A stretch of 5,089 nucleotides of DNA from Clostridia bacterium (GCA_017382615.1 JAFNZX010000057.1:1-5089); one strand, 5' to 3'. Positions 1 through 4,642 are shown, counted from the first letter of the stretch. Made by a program: numbers and translations. The notes: generated by a model from the letters alone, not told the origin.

Positions 1-178
1 ATTCGGTTGTCACAAAGCACTCGTCCATGCCCTTTTCGGACAGATTGGTGCCAAGATATACATCAAGCAAGCAAACTCTATGTCCCTTTCTGATCAACGC
101 GTTGGCAATCAGCGAGCCAGAGGTCAGCGAAACGTCTCTTTCGGGCGAAAGACCGCCCATCAAAACTACGATATTCAA
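1..178 (-). CDS. ddl: D-alanine--D-alanine ligase, N-terminal fragment (gene continues beyond window)
   Basis: Ddl joins two D-alanines using ATP in the cytoplasm, making the dipeptide that ends the peptidoglycan stem peptide. Only the first 59 codons are present; the rest lies left of position 1. The protein opens MNIVVLMGGLSPERDVSLTS, which carries the G-G-x-S-x-E-R-x-V-S-L-x-S-G signature of the Ddl N-terminal domain, followed by a beta-strand RVCLLDVYLG. The start is a TTG (178-176): an AAGGAG ribosome binding site (complement of about 188-193) lies 9 nt upstream, and the conserved first strand begins right at this codon, so the internal ATG six codons later is unlikely. It begins 27 nt after the prmC stop on the same strand, so the two are probably co-transcribed. 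The ATP-grasp catalytic domain is outside the window and could not be checked. Confidence 0.85.
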   Translation of the reverse strand, partial: MNIVVLMGGLSPERDVSLTSGSLIANALIRKGHRVCLLDVYLGTNLSEKGMDECFVTTE

Positions 179-187
179 TGTATGATT

Positions 188-193
188 CTCCTT
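188..193 (-). promoter_or_regulatory. Ribosome binding site deciding the TTG start of ddl
   Basis: The minus strand reads AAGGAG here, inside an AAAAAAGGAG run, 9 nt before TTG at 178. It sits in the short prmC-ddl gap and is what makes the unusual TTG start credible. Confidence 0.75.
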
Positions 194-205
194 TTTTGGG
201 GTAAA

Positions 206-1024
206 TTATCTGTATATATACGCAACGCGCGGATTGCCGCCAAGATCACGCTCGACCTCGCAGGAAAAATGCAAACGGGATGCGAGTGCCTTGATTGCGT
301 CCTCCTGGTCGTAACCGATCTCAAAGAGCCAAAATCCGCCCTCCTTGAGCACGTGCGCGGTCTGTCCAAGAAAATGCTCGTAAAAAATCATGCCGTCCTC
401 ACCACCGTCAAGTGCAACCTGCGGCTCATGCGCAAGCTCGGGTGCAAGTCCCTTGACCGCCTCGGTAGGAATATAGGGGGGATTGGACAGAATGCAATCA
501 AATTTCTGCGCAAAGACGCCCTCCAAGGGCTGCAAAAGATCACACAGGATCAGCTCAGCGCGTGCCGCAACACCGTTTTTTTCACAGTTTTTGCGCGCCA
601 TCTCCAACGTTGGCACAAACGCGTCCACCAGCGCAGCACGCGTATCGGGACGGTTGACCAGCGCAGCGCAGGCAATACAGCCGCTGCCCGTGCAAAAATC
701 GGCAAAATGCGCGCCCTTAGGCATACGCGCAATCGCACGCTCGACCAGAATTTCGGTATCGGGGCGCGGAATCAGACAATCGGGGCTGACGAAAAATGGC
801 AGCCCGAAAAACTCCCATTCTCCAAGCAAATACTGCAGCGGCACACGTGCCTGCCTGCGTGCAACCGCATCCGCCAGTGCCTCGCACGTAAAGTCCTCTT
901 GCATACGAAAAGGCAGCTGTGCAGGCGTAACGCCGCAAAAGTGCATGAGCAGCAGCCTTGCCTCATCGCGCGCATTTTCGATCCCCGCTTGCTGCAGCAT
1001 GCCCCATAGCTGTTTGTAAGTCAC
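206..1024 (-). CDS. prmC: Peptide chain release factor N5-glutamine methyltransferase PrmC (HemK family)
   Basis: PrmC uses S-adenosylmethionine to methylate the glutamine of the GGQ motif in release factors RF1 and RF2, which raises translation-termination efficiency. The product is 272 aa, within the usual family length. A helical N-terminal domain (residues 1-75) contains the family block PLQYLLGEWEFFG (62-74). The linker has LIPRPDTEILVE (84-95). The SAM-binding motif I is DFCTGSGCIA (109-118), with F-C where D-L-G is commoner. The catalytic motif NPPYIP is at 181-186, and ALDGGEDG (204-211) follows. The open frame continues 49 codons upstream, but GTG at 1024 is the start because AAAGGGGG lies 7 nt before it. 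Homologues are often found beside prfA; here ddl follows instead. The identification is firm because NPPYIP and the surrounding blocks are diagnostic. Confidence 0.95.
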   Translation of the reverse strand: MTYKQLWGMLQQAGIENARDEARLLLMHFCGVTPAQLPFRMQEDFTCEALADAVARRQARVPLQYLLGEWEFFGLPFFVSPDCLIPRPDTEILVERAIARMPKGAHFADFCTGSGCIACAALVNRPDTRAALVDAFVPTLEMARKNCEKNGVAARAELILCDLLQPLEGVFAQKFDCILSNPPYIPTEAVKGLAPELAHEPQVALDGGEDGMIFYEHFLGQTAHVLKEGGFWLFEIGYDQEDAIKALASRLHFSCEVERDLGGNPRVAYIYR

Positions 1025-1031
1025 GTCCGCA

Positions 1032-1039
1032 CCCCCTTT
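1032..1039 (-). promoter_or_regulatory. Ribosome binding site deciding the GTG start of prmC
   Basis: The minus strand reads AAAGGGGG, 7 nt before GTG at 1024. It rules out the longer reading that would begin at an ATG at 1171, which has no comparable site and would start upstream of the promoter. Confidence 0.8.
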
Positions 1040-1057
1040 ATCATTTTGCTGATAAAC

Positions 1058-1086
1058 ATTATAACATAAAACTTTGATTCTGTCAC
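1058..1086 (-). promoter_or_regulatory. Sigma-A promoter for prmC-ddl, with extended -10
   Basis: On the minus strand the -35 is GTGACA (1086-1081, 5/6 to consensus), the spacer is exactly 17 nt, and the -10 is a perfect TATAAT (1063-1058) preceded by TG-T, giving the extended -10 TGTTATAAT. The expected transcript start is near 1051, leaving a leader of about 27 nt before GTG at 1024. Confidence 0.8.
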
Positions 1087-1195
1087 ACTTTTTGCACAGA
1101 TTTTCAAAAAAATTTCTGCCCTGCCCAAGTATGCGGATAAAAATGTGAATTGTTTGAAAATTCCATGTCAAATTGAAGGATTTAATAAATAAAAT

Positions 1196-1202
1196 TGTCG
1201 AA
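1196..1202 (+). promoter_or_regulatory. Candidate Spo0A box (TGTCGAA)
   Basis: TGTCGAA is an exact match to the 0A-box heptamer bound by phosphorylated Spo0A, and sits in the A/T context typical of such sites (TTGTCGAAAA). It ends 6 nt before the -35 at 1209, so it is centred about 45 bp upstream of the predicted transcript start, a position used by Spo0A when it activates sigma-A promoters. A one-mismatch copy, TGTCAAA (1166-1172), lies exactly 30 bp upstream in the same orientation. A single heptamer can occur by chance, so position is the main argument. Confidence 0.45.
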
Positions 1203-1208
1203 AAGTAC

Positions 1209-1237
1209 TTGATTTTTCATTGGAATTCTTATATAAT
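1209..1237 (+). promoter_or_regulatory. Sigma-A promoter for the small membrane-protein gene
   Basis: The -35 is TTGATT (1209-1214, 4/6), followed by a 17-nt spacer and a perfect -10 TATAAT (1232-1237). The transcript would start near 1244, with the ribosome binding site GGAGG at 1258-1262. The weak -35 would suit a promoter that needs an activator. Confidence 0.75.
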
Positions 1238-1270
1238 ATAAACAGAGAATTATATTCGGAGGTAACATAT

Positions 1271-1489
1271 ATGGAACAAAACAACAAGACCAACGTTTGG
1301 AAGATCGTGCTGATCTCCCTGGCAATCGCTGCAGTCGTTGCTGTCGGCGTCGTATTTTTGGTAAAGTTTATCAAAAAGAAGAAGGCTCTCAAGGAGCTGG
1401 TCATCGAATGGGATGACGAGGAAGCATTTGAAAAATGCATGAACGGACACTCCGACGGTGAAATCCTGGTGGTTTCCGCTGCTGAGTAA
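1271..1489 (+). CDS. Small single-pass membrane protein, function unknown
   Basis: I do not recognise this 72-aa protein. It has a short polar N-terminus (1-9), one strongly hydrophobic helix rich in Ala/Val/Ile (about 11-34), a basic stop-transfer cluster KFIKKKKALK (32-41), then an acidic stretch with IEWDDEEAFE (45-54) and a C-terminal tail ending VSAAE. The basic residues after the helix predict that the C-terminal half is cytoplasmic. There is no signal-peptidase or lipobox site that I can see. The start is ATG at 1271 because GGAGG lies 8 nt upstream; an in-frame ATG at 1220 lies upstream of the -10 and cannot be on the transcript. The gene stands alone between its own promoter and a strong terminator and is divergent from prmC. 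A candidate Spo0A box at 1196 hints at control during sporulation entry. Confidence 0.8.
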   Translation: MEQNNKTNVWKIVLISLAIAAVVAVGVVFLVKFIKKKKALKELVIEWDDEEAFEKCMNGHSDGEILVVSAAE

Positions 1490-1513
1490 CCAACACAATT
1501 CAAAACAGCTTTG

Positions 1514-1549
1514 GGCGTGATACTCCGATAAGAGTATCACGCCTTTTTT
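1514..1549 (+). terminator. Rho-independent terminator of the small membrane-protein gene
   Basis: A perfect 12-bp stem, GGCGTGATACTC (1514-1525) with GAGTATCACGCC (1532-1543), closes a 6-nt loop and is followed directly by six T (1544-1549). It begins 24 nt after the stop codon. On the minus strand no T-run follows, so it works only for plus-strand transcripts. Confidence 0.95.
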
Positions 1550-1573
1550 GCGCCAAAAAAATTTTCAAAGTCC

Positions 1574-1602
1574 TTGACACCGTAACATTGTTATGCTATA
1601 AT
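1574..1602 (+). promoter_or_regulatory. Near-perfect consensus sigma-A promoter for the yhbD-bactofilin unit
   Basis: Both hexamers are exact: TTGACA (1574-1579) and TATAAT (1597-1602), with a 17-nt spacer and TG-C in front of the -10 (extended -10 TGCTATAAT). An A/T tract at 1555-1570 upstream of the -35 resembles an UP element. So strong a promoter normally needs repression, and two operator copies overlap it. The predicted transcript start is near 1609. Confidence 0.9.
1581..1593 (+). promoter_or_regulatory. Operator copy 1, between -35 and -10
   Basis: CGTAACATTGTTA contains the palindrome TAACA-T-TGTTA (1583-1593). It fills most of the -35/-10 spacer of the yhbD promoter. The identical 13-mer recurs 27 bp downstream. 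A protein bound here would block or distort RNA polymerase contact with the promoter. Confidence 0.7.
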
Positions 1603-1607
1603 ATCAT

Positions 1608-1621
1608 CGTAACATTGTTAC
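1608..1621 (+). promoter_or_regulatory. Operator copy 2, at the transcription start
   Basis: The same 13-mer, CGTAACATTGTTA (1608-1620), is followed by C, so the palindrome extends to GTAACA-T-TGTTAC with 6-bp arms (1609-1621). It covers the predicted transcript start. The centre-to-centre distance from copy 1 is 27 bp. The likeliest ligand is the HTH protein encoded just downstream, but an unlinked repressor is equally compatible with the sequence. Confidence 0.7.
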
Positions 1622-1642
1622 TCTCTTTGAGAAGGAGGCATT

Positions 1643-2014
1643 ATGGAGCAGGAATTATTATCAAAAAAGGAGCTGCTTGAGCGGTATGGCATATCATACG
1701 GTGCGCTTTACCGATGGAAGCGCAAGGGGCTGATCCCCGAGGAATGGTTTATCAAAAAGTCCACAGTTACGGGGCAGGAGACCTTTTTTCCCAAGACGCT
1801 GATCTGCGAGCGCGTGGAGCTGATCATGGGACATAAGGAGGATTTTTCGCTGGACGAGCTGGCGGGGCAGATCAATCAAGATACACAAAAGCTGGCAGTA
1901 CTGACCATCAAAACCGTTTACGGTGACCGCGCCTTTTCCCTTTCGGATATTCAAGCCATCACGCTCGATAAGGGCAACGGTGAACAGGTCGATCTGACAA
2001 ATCTGATCAAATAA
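1643..2014 (+). CDS. yhbD: YhbD-like (DUF4004) HTH protein, short form
   Basis: The 123-aa product matches my recollection of the YhbD/DUF4004 family N-terminus, including SKKELLERYGISYGALYRWK (7-26), then GLIPEEWF (29-36) and TGQETFFPK (43-51). Residues 5-31 look like a MerR/excisionase-type winged helix-turn-helix: ELLERYGIS as the first helices and YGALYRWKRKGLIP as the recognition helix and wing. Residues 52-78 form a dimer-like helix followed by DFSLDELAGQI. Family members I remember, such as the Bacillus subtilis one, are longer; here the C-terminus stops after a small domain (85-123), with no sign of a frameshift. The start ATG follows GAAGGAGG by 4 nt. The gene lies just behind two palindromic operators and ends 14 nt before the bactofilin start, mirroring the yhbD-yhbE-yhbF cluster of B. 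subtilis. Its role as an autoregulator of the bactofilin is an inference. Confidence 0.8.
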   Translation: MEQELLSKKELLERYGISYGALYRWKRKGLIPEEWFIKKSTVTGQETFFPKTLICERVELIMGHKEDFSLDELAGQINQDTQKLAVLTIKTVYGDRAFSLSDIQAITLDKGNGEQVDLTNLIK

Positions 2015-2028
2015 TGGAGGAAATCGAT

Positions 2029-2754
2029 ATGGATATGAAAATTTCGGGCAGCGGAAGCATCCCTGCAGGCGAATATGACGCAATCAAAATCAGCGGCAGC
2101 GGCACGATCCAGGGCAATATCAAATGCTCAGGGATGCACGTTTCCGGCTCTGCAAACGCGTCAGGCACGGTGGAATGCACCGGAGAGATCCACGTTTCGG
2201 GCGCATGCGATTTTGACAAGGATATCATCACGAAAACTCTGCACGTTTCGGGTGCTTTGAACACAGATGGCAAGATCATTGCTACTGATTTGGTGCACCT
2301 TTCGGGCGGTATGAACATTGAGGGAAGCCTGAAGTGCGGCACACTGGAATCACACGGAGGACTCAACGTGGACGAGGATATTGAGGCTGAAACCGTATCG
2401 GTACACGGCAACCTGGCTTGCACAGGTCTTCTCAATGCCGAGAGCATTGAAATAGATACCAGAGACGGCTGCTTGATCGGCAGTATCGGAGGCAGCAAAA
2501 TCGTGATCAGGCACAAAAAGCGCAAATTTTTCAAAAACCTTATTACATTCACTTTCAACGATAAGCAGGTGCGCGGCATTGAAGTACAGCAATCTATTGA
2601 GGGCGACGAGATTGATATTGAACACGTCACCTGCCCCCGCGTTTCGGGTAGAACTATAACAGTTGGCGAGGGCTGCAAGATTGCGCTGCTGCAATACAGC
2701 GAGCACTACGAGATCCACGAAAAAGCCCAAGTTGGCAAAATTGAGAAGATCTGA
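2029..2754 (+). CDS. Polymer-forming cytoskeletal protein (bactofilin, YhbE/YhbF type)
   Basis: Bactofilins polymerise without nucleotide into filaments that scaffold other proteins. In B. subtilis the related YhbE/YhbF (BacE/BacF) are linked to flagellum assembly; whether that applies here is unknown. The 241-aa product is a right-handed beta-helix by pattern: the unit hydrophobic-S/H-G recurs at residues 5, 21, 38, 56, 73, 91, 108 and 125, a period of 16-18. Then come GSIGGSKIVI (151-160), a basic loop RHKKRKFFKN (161-170), and a second helix part ending with VSGRTITVGEGC (205-216) and YEIHEKAQVGKIEKI. No membrane segment is visible. The start is ATG at 2029, 8 nt after GGAGG (2016-2020). 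An earlier in-frame ATG at 2014, overlapping the yhbD stop, lies on the ribosome site and has none of its own. It is co-transcribed with yhbD. Confidence 0.88.
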   Translation: MDMKISGSGSIPAGEYDAIKISGSGTIQGNIKCSGMHVSGSANASGTVECTGEIHVSGACDFDKDIITKTLHVSGALNTDGKIIATDLVHLSGGMNIEGSLKCGTLESHGGLNVDEDIEAETVSVHGNLACTGLLNAESIEIDTRDGCLIGSIGGSKIVIRHKKRKFFKNLITFTFNDKQVRGIEVQQSIEGDEIDIEHVTCPRVSGRTITVGEGCKIALLQYSEHYEIHEKAQVGKIEKI

Positions 2755-2770
2755 AACACAATAGAAACAT

Positions 2771-2894
2771 AGCGCAATCAGGAGGAGCAGCCCCTCCCCT
2801 ACCGCACGACGCAATGCTCGTCCTGAAAAATTCGGGAGCGATTGCATCACATGGTCGTAGGAAAGGGGCTTGCTCCTCCTCTCTTTTTTGCGCT
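2771..2894. repeat. Large imperfect palindrome, about 124 nt, possibly MITE-like or a structured RNA
   Basis: Nested complementary segments fold almost the whole stretch into one hairpin: AGCGCAA (2771-2777) with TTGCGCT (2888-2894); AGGAGGAGC (2780-2788) with GCTCCTCCT (2872-2880); AGCCCCT (2789-2795) with AGGGGCT (2864-2870); CCT (2798-2800) with AGG (2859-2861); ACGAC (2806-2810) with GTCGT (2854-2858); GCAAT (2811-2815) with ATTGC (2841-2845); and GCTC (2816-2819) with GAGC (2836-2839). It is far longer than an ordinary terminator. No target-site duplication is obvious at its borders, and no transposase is near. Confidence 0.7.
2780..2887 (+). terminator. Probable terminator of the yhbD-bactofilin unit
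   Basis: The 9-bp GC-rich stem AGGAGGAGC/GCTCCTCCT, continued after a one-base bulge by a 7-bp stem, is followed by CTCTTTTTT and then by further T-runs as far as 2943. It lies 25 nt after the bactofilin stop. The T-runs are only on the plus strand; read from sigF on the minus strand the same hairpin has no T tail, so it would serve sigF poorly. Confidence 0.6.
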
Positions 2895-2958
2895 TTTTTG
2901 CTATATTTTGTAATTTTTTGTTGTTTTTTTAATCATTATTTTACTTTTGTCGTACATT

Positions 2959-3717
2959 TTACGCGCCGCCAAGCAGTTCTCGCAGGCGTTCCATGATCTT
3001 TTTCTCCTCGCGCGACACCTTGACCTGCGAGAGTCCAAGTGCTGTGGCAACCTGCTGTTGGGTCATATTGCGCCAATAACGCAGCAGCACGATCTTACGC
3101 CACAACGGATCAAGCCGACTGATCGCCTGCGAAAGCGCAAGCTTGTCCAGCATGCGTTCCGTCTCGTCCGCGCTGTCCTGATCGGGCAACGTCCCCTCAA
3201 GCGTCAGCCCACTGTCGTCATACACCGTCTCCGAAAGAGAAGTCACGGGCGCAACGGCATCCAGGGCAACCGCTGCATCCTCAACAGAAACGCCGCAGCA
3301 TGCAGCAAGCTCGCCAATAGACGGTTCTCTGCCCGTGCTTGCGATCATGCGGTTGCGCTCTCCAAGCAGCGCCGCCCCCATGCGCTTATATTCCCTCCCC
3401 ACCTTGATAGGTCCATCATCACGCAGATGCTTGCGGATCTCTCCCACGATCAAGGGTACGGCATAGGTAGAGAACGCCGTGCCGCGCTCCACGTCAAAGG
3501 ATCTGATGGCTTTGATCATGCCGATGGTGCCAATCTGCACAAGGTCATCATACTCCGTTCCCCTGTCCTTGAATTTCACGGCAACACTGCGTACCAGCGG
3601 CATATTGTCTACCACAAGGCGTTCGGTCGCGCGCTCATCGCCCTGCGCGGCAAGCATCAAAAGCTCTCTGTTTTTTTCAATGCGCTCCTGCGAAATGGTA
3701 TTTTCGATATCTATCAC
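2959..3717 (-). CDS. sigF: RNA polymerase sporulation sigma factor SigF (SpoIIAC)
   Basis: Sigma-F directs RNA polymerase to the first forespore-specific genes after asymmetric division. The 252-aa product matches the usual length of about 255. Region 2 runs from EYDDLVQIGTIGMIKA (55-70) through FSTYAVPLIVGEIRKHLRDD (82-101), which holds the -10-recognition helix. Region 3 is about 103-155 (GPIKVGREYK onward). Region 4 is about 188-248, with the -35-binding helix-turn-helix MTQQQVATALGLSQVKVSRE (218-237). It follows spoIIAB by 12 nt in the same frame, as expected for the third gene of the spoIIA operon, which separates it from the close paralogues sigma-G and sigma-B. The start is uncertain: GTG at 3717 is the only standard start codon that gives a full-length protein, but it lies inside the best ribosome binding site. 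Confidence 0.93.
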   Translation of the reverse strand: MIDIENTISQERIEKNRELLMLAAQGDERATERLVVDNMPLVRSVAVKFKDRGTEYDDLVQIGTIGMIKAIRSFDVERGTAFSTYAVPLIVGEIRKHLRDDGPIKVGREYKRMGAALLGERNRMIASTGREPSIGELAACCGVSVEDAAVALDAVAPVTSLSETVYDDSGLTLEGTLPDQDSADETERMLDKLALSQAISRLDPLWRKIVLLRYWRNMTQQQVATALGLSQVKVSREEKKIMERLRELLGGA

Positions 3718-3720
3718 CTC
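3713..3720 (-). promoter_or_regulatory. Ribosome binding site overlapping the annotated sigF start
   Basis: The minus strand reads GAGGTGAT, eight bases complementary to the 16S rRNA tail. The GTG inside it is the only standard in-frame start that yields a full-length sigma factor. Counting 8 nt on from GAGG reaches an ATC codon (fourth codon), not a canonical start. Confidence 0.55.
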
Positions 3721-3729
3721 GATTATGCT

Positions 3730-4194
3730 TTATGTATCCAACTCGAGCTCAGATAGCACCTTGACCATAGTGACCGTCGTCCCCCTCCCGGGCTTGGAGC
3801 TCACGCGCACGCCGTCCGTAAAGCTTTCCATGACAGTAAAGCCCATGCCGCTGCGCTCTCCTGCCGCATCGGTGGTAAACAGCGGTTGACGCGCCTGCTT
3901 GACGTCGGCAATGCCGCACCCCTTATCCGAAATCTCAATGCGCACGATGCGTCCCTGACAAAGCTTGACCGTCATGCGCACGTTGCCCACCGTATCGCGA
4001 TACCCGTGCACAATGCAGTTGGTAACCGCCTCGGATACGGCGCATTTGATATCTGCAAGCTCGGTCGCGGTAGGATCAAGCTGAGAGACGAATGCCGCGG
4101 CAGCGGCACGCGCCATGCCCTCGTTCACCGAAAGTGACGGCAGCTTAAGTTGCATCTTGTTGACGACCTTGGCGTTGAATGTATTGTGCTTCAT
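3730..4194 (-). CDS. spoIIAB: Anti-sigma-F factor / serine kinase SpoIIAB
   Basis: SpoIIAB holds sigma-F inactive and, using ATP, phosphorylates SpoIIAA; dephosphorylated SpoIIAA dislodges it. The 154-aa product has the GHKL ATPase fold: N-box SEAVTNCIVHGY (54-65, with E55 and N59), G1 box DKGCGI (90-95), the family stretch ARQPLFTT (101-108), G2 box GERSGMGFTVM (112-122) and GTTVTM (138-143). R29 in NEGMAR aligns with the B. subtilis arginine that contacts sigma-F and SpoIIAA. The start is ATG at 4194: AGGAGG is 7 nt upstream, whereas an in-frame GTG at 4200 is too close to it. This gives roughly nine more N-terminal residues than the B. subtilis protein. Its ATG overlaps the spoIIAA stop as ATGA, so translation is probably coupled and the two proteins are made in balance. 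Confidence 0.96.
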   Translation of the reverse strand: MKHNTFNAKVVNKMQLKLPSLSVNEGMARAAAAAFVSQLDPTATELADIKCAVSEAVTNCIVHGYRDTVGNVRMTVKLCQGRIVRIEISDKGCGIADVKQARQPLFTTDAAGERSGMGFTVMESFTDGVRVSSKPGRGTTVTMVKVLSELELDT

Positions 4195-4592
4195 TTGCAC
4201 ACCTCCTTTCTTGTCTTTCGTGCGCGAGGCTTGTCCTGTAAGGGCTTTCCGGGCTGCGATGAATTGGCGGCAGCCTTTCGCTCAATGCGTACGACACGTT
4301 CAAGCCCTGCGAGCTTCAGAACGCGCTCGACACCAACGGACGGATCGGACACCACAACGTCACCGCCGATTTCTTTCATCAGTGCATACCGCCCCATGAT
4401 CAAGCCAAGCCCCGAGGAGTCCATAAAATCCACGCCGGAAAGATCGAGGTAGAGGCGGCGGGGTCTTACCCTGTAAAGCAGCGTATCAATCCCGCTGCGA
4501 ACGGCAACGGCGCTGTGATGATCTATGTCCCCACTAAGTCTGACGCGCAGGAAATAACCGCTTTCCTCATAAGTAAACGTAGCTTTTCCCAT
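4191..4592 (-). CDS. spoIIAA: Anti-sigma-F factor antagonist SpoIIAA (STAS domain)
   Basis: SpoIIAA is the switch protein that, when its serine is dephosphorylated by SpoIIE, binds SpoIIAB and frees sigma-F. The 133-aa product is a STAS domain: strands at 4-20, the block GDIDHHSAVAVR (21-32), YLDLSGVDFMDSSGLGLIMG (48-67) and GGDVVVSDPS (76-85). Ser59 in MDSSG aligns with the phosphorylated Ser58 of B. subtilis SpoIIAA. The start is ATG at 4592, 8 nt after AAAGGA; an in-frame ATG at 4601 lies within that site. After VVRIE (100-104) the usual last helix is replaced by a 29-residue tail rich in Lys, Arg and Pro, so the protein is about 16 residues longer than the 117-aa B. subtilis one. The tail's last codons carry the spoIIAB ribosome binding site. 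Confidence 0.95.
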   Translation of the reverse strand: MGKATFTYEESGYFLRVRLSGDIDHHSAVAVRSGIDTLLYRVRPRRLYLDLSGVDFMDSSGLGLIMGRYALMKEIGGDVVVSDPSVGVERVLKLAGLERVVRIERKAAANSSQPGKPLQDKPRARKTRKEVCK

Positions 4593-4623
4593 TTCTTGCA
4601 TCCTTTCGTAATGATTTGAGGAT

Positions 4624-4632
4624 ATCATAGCA
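4624..4632 (-). promoter_or_regulatory. Candidate extended -10 promoter of the spoIIA operon
   Basis: The minus strand reads TGCTATGAT: a 5/6 -10 hexamer TATGAT with the extended TG motif. It would start a transcript near 4617, about 25 nt before spoIIAA. At 17-nt spacing the -35 position reads CGCTTT, a poor match, so activation would be needed. The B. subtilis operon uses sigma-H with Spo0A, but I find no convincing sigma-H AGGA/GAAT pair here. Confidence 0.4.
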
Positions 4633-4642
4633 CACAAGGCAT

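Noticed and set aside
80..1009. Plus-strand open frame of 309 codons opposite prmC and ddl
   Set aside because: It is antisense to prmC, whose SAM and NPPYIP motifs are certain. Its product is compositionally odd (Arg, Gln and His rich), without domain or ribosome site.
1581..1621. The repeated CGTAACATTGTTA as a minimal CRISPR array or transposon end
   Set aside because: There are only two 13-bp copies with a 14-bp gap, both placed exactly on promoter elements, which fits operators far better.
2007..2678. Minus-strand open frame of 223 codons opposite the bactofilin
   Set aside because: It mirrors the repetitive bactofilin coils, giving a Pro/Ser/Leu-rich product with no known motif. The sense frame has the ribosome site, promoter and family blocks.
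2780..2880. The large palindrome as SRP RNA, 6S RNA or another named RNA
   Set aside because: The SRP domain IV core (GGAAGG/AGCAG arrangement) and the open central bubble of 6S RNA are absent, and no promoter-like pair was found directly upstream.
2814..2996. Plus-strand 60-codon frame with a Phe-rich stretch resembling a membrane helix
   Set aside because: The hydrophobic run comes from the T-rich termination zone at 2881-2943, and the frame starts inside the palindrome without a ribosome site.
2947..3756. Plus-strand open frame of 269 codons opposite sigF
   Set aside because: It is a shadow of sigF. The antisense frame has no domain, promoter or ribosome site.
2959..4592. Reading the sigma/anti-sigma/antagonist trio as the SigB-RsbW-RsbV stress module
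   Set aside because: The SpoIIAB stretch ARQPLFTT, the three-gene order antagonist-kinase-sigma, and the overall match to B. subtilis SpoIIAA, SpoIIAB and SigF favour the sporulation operon.
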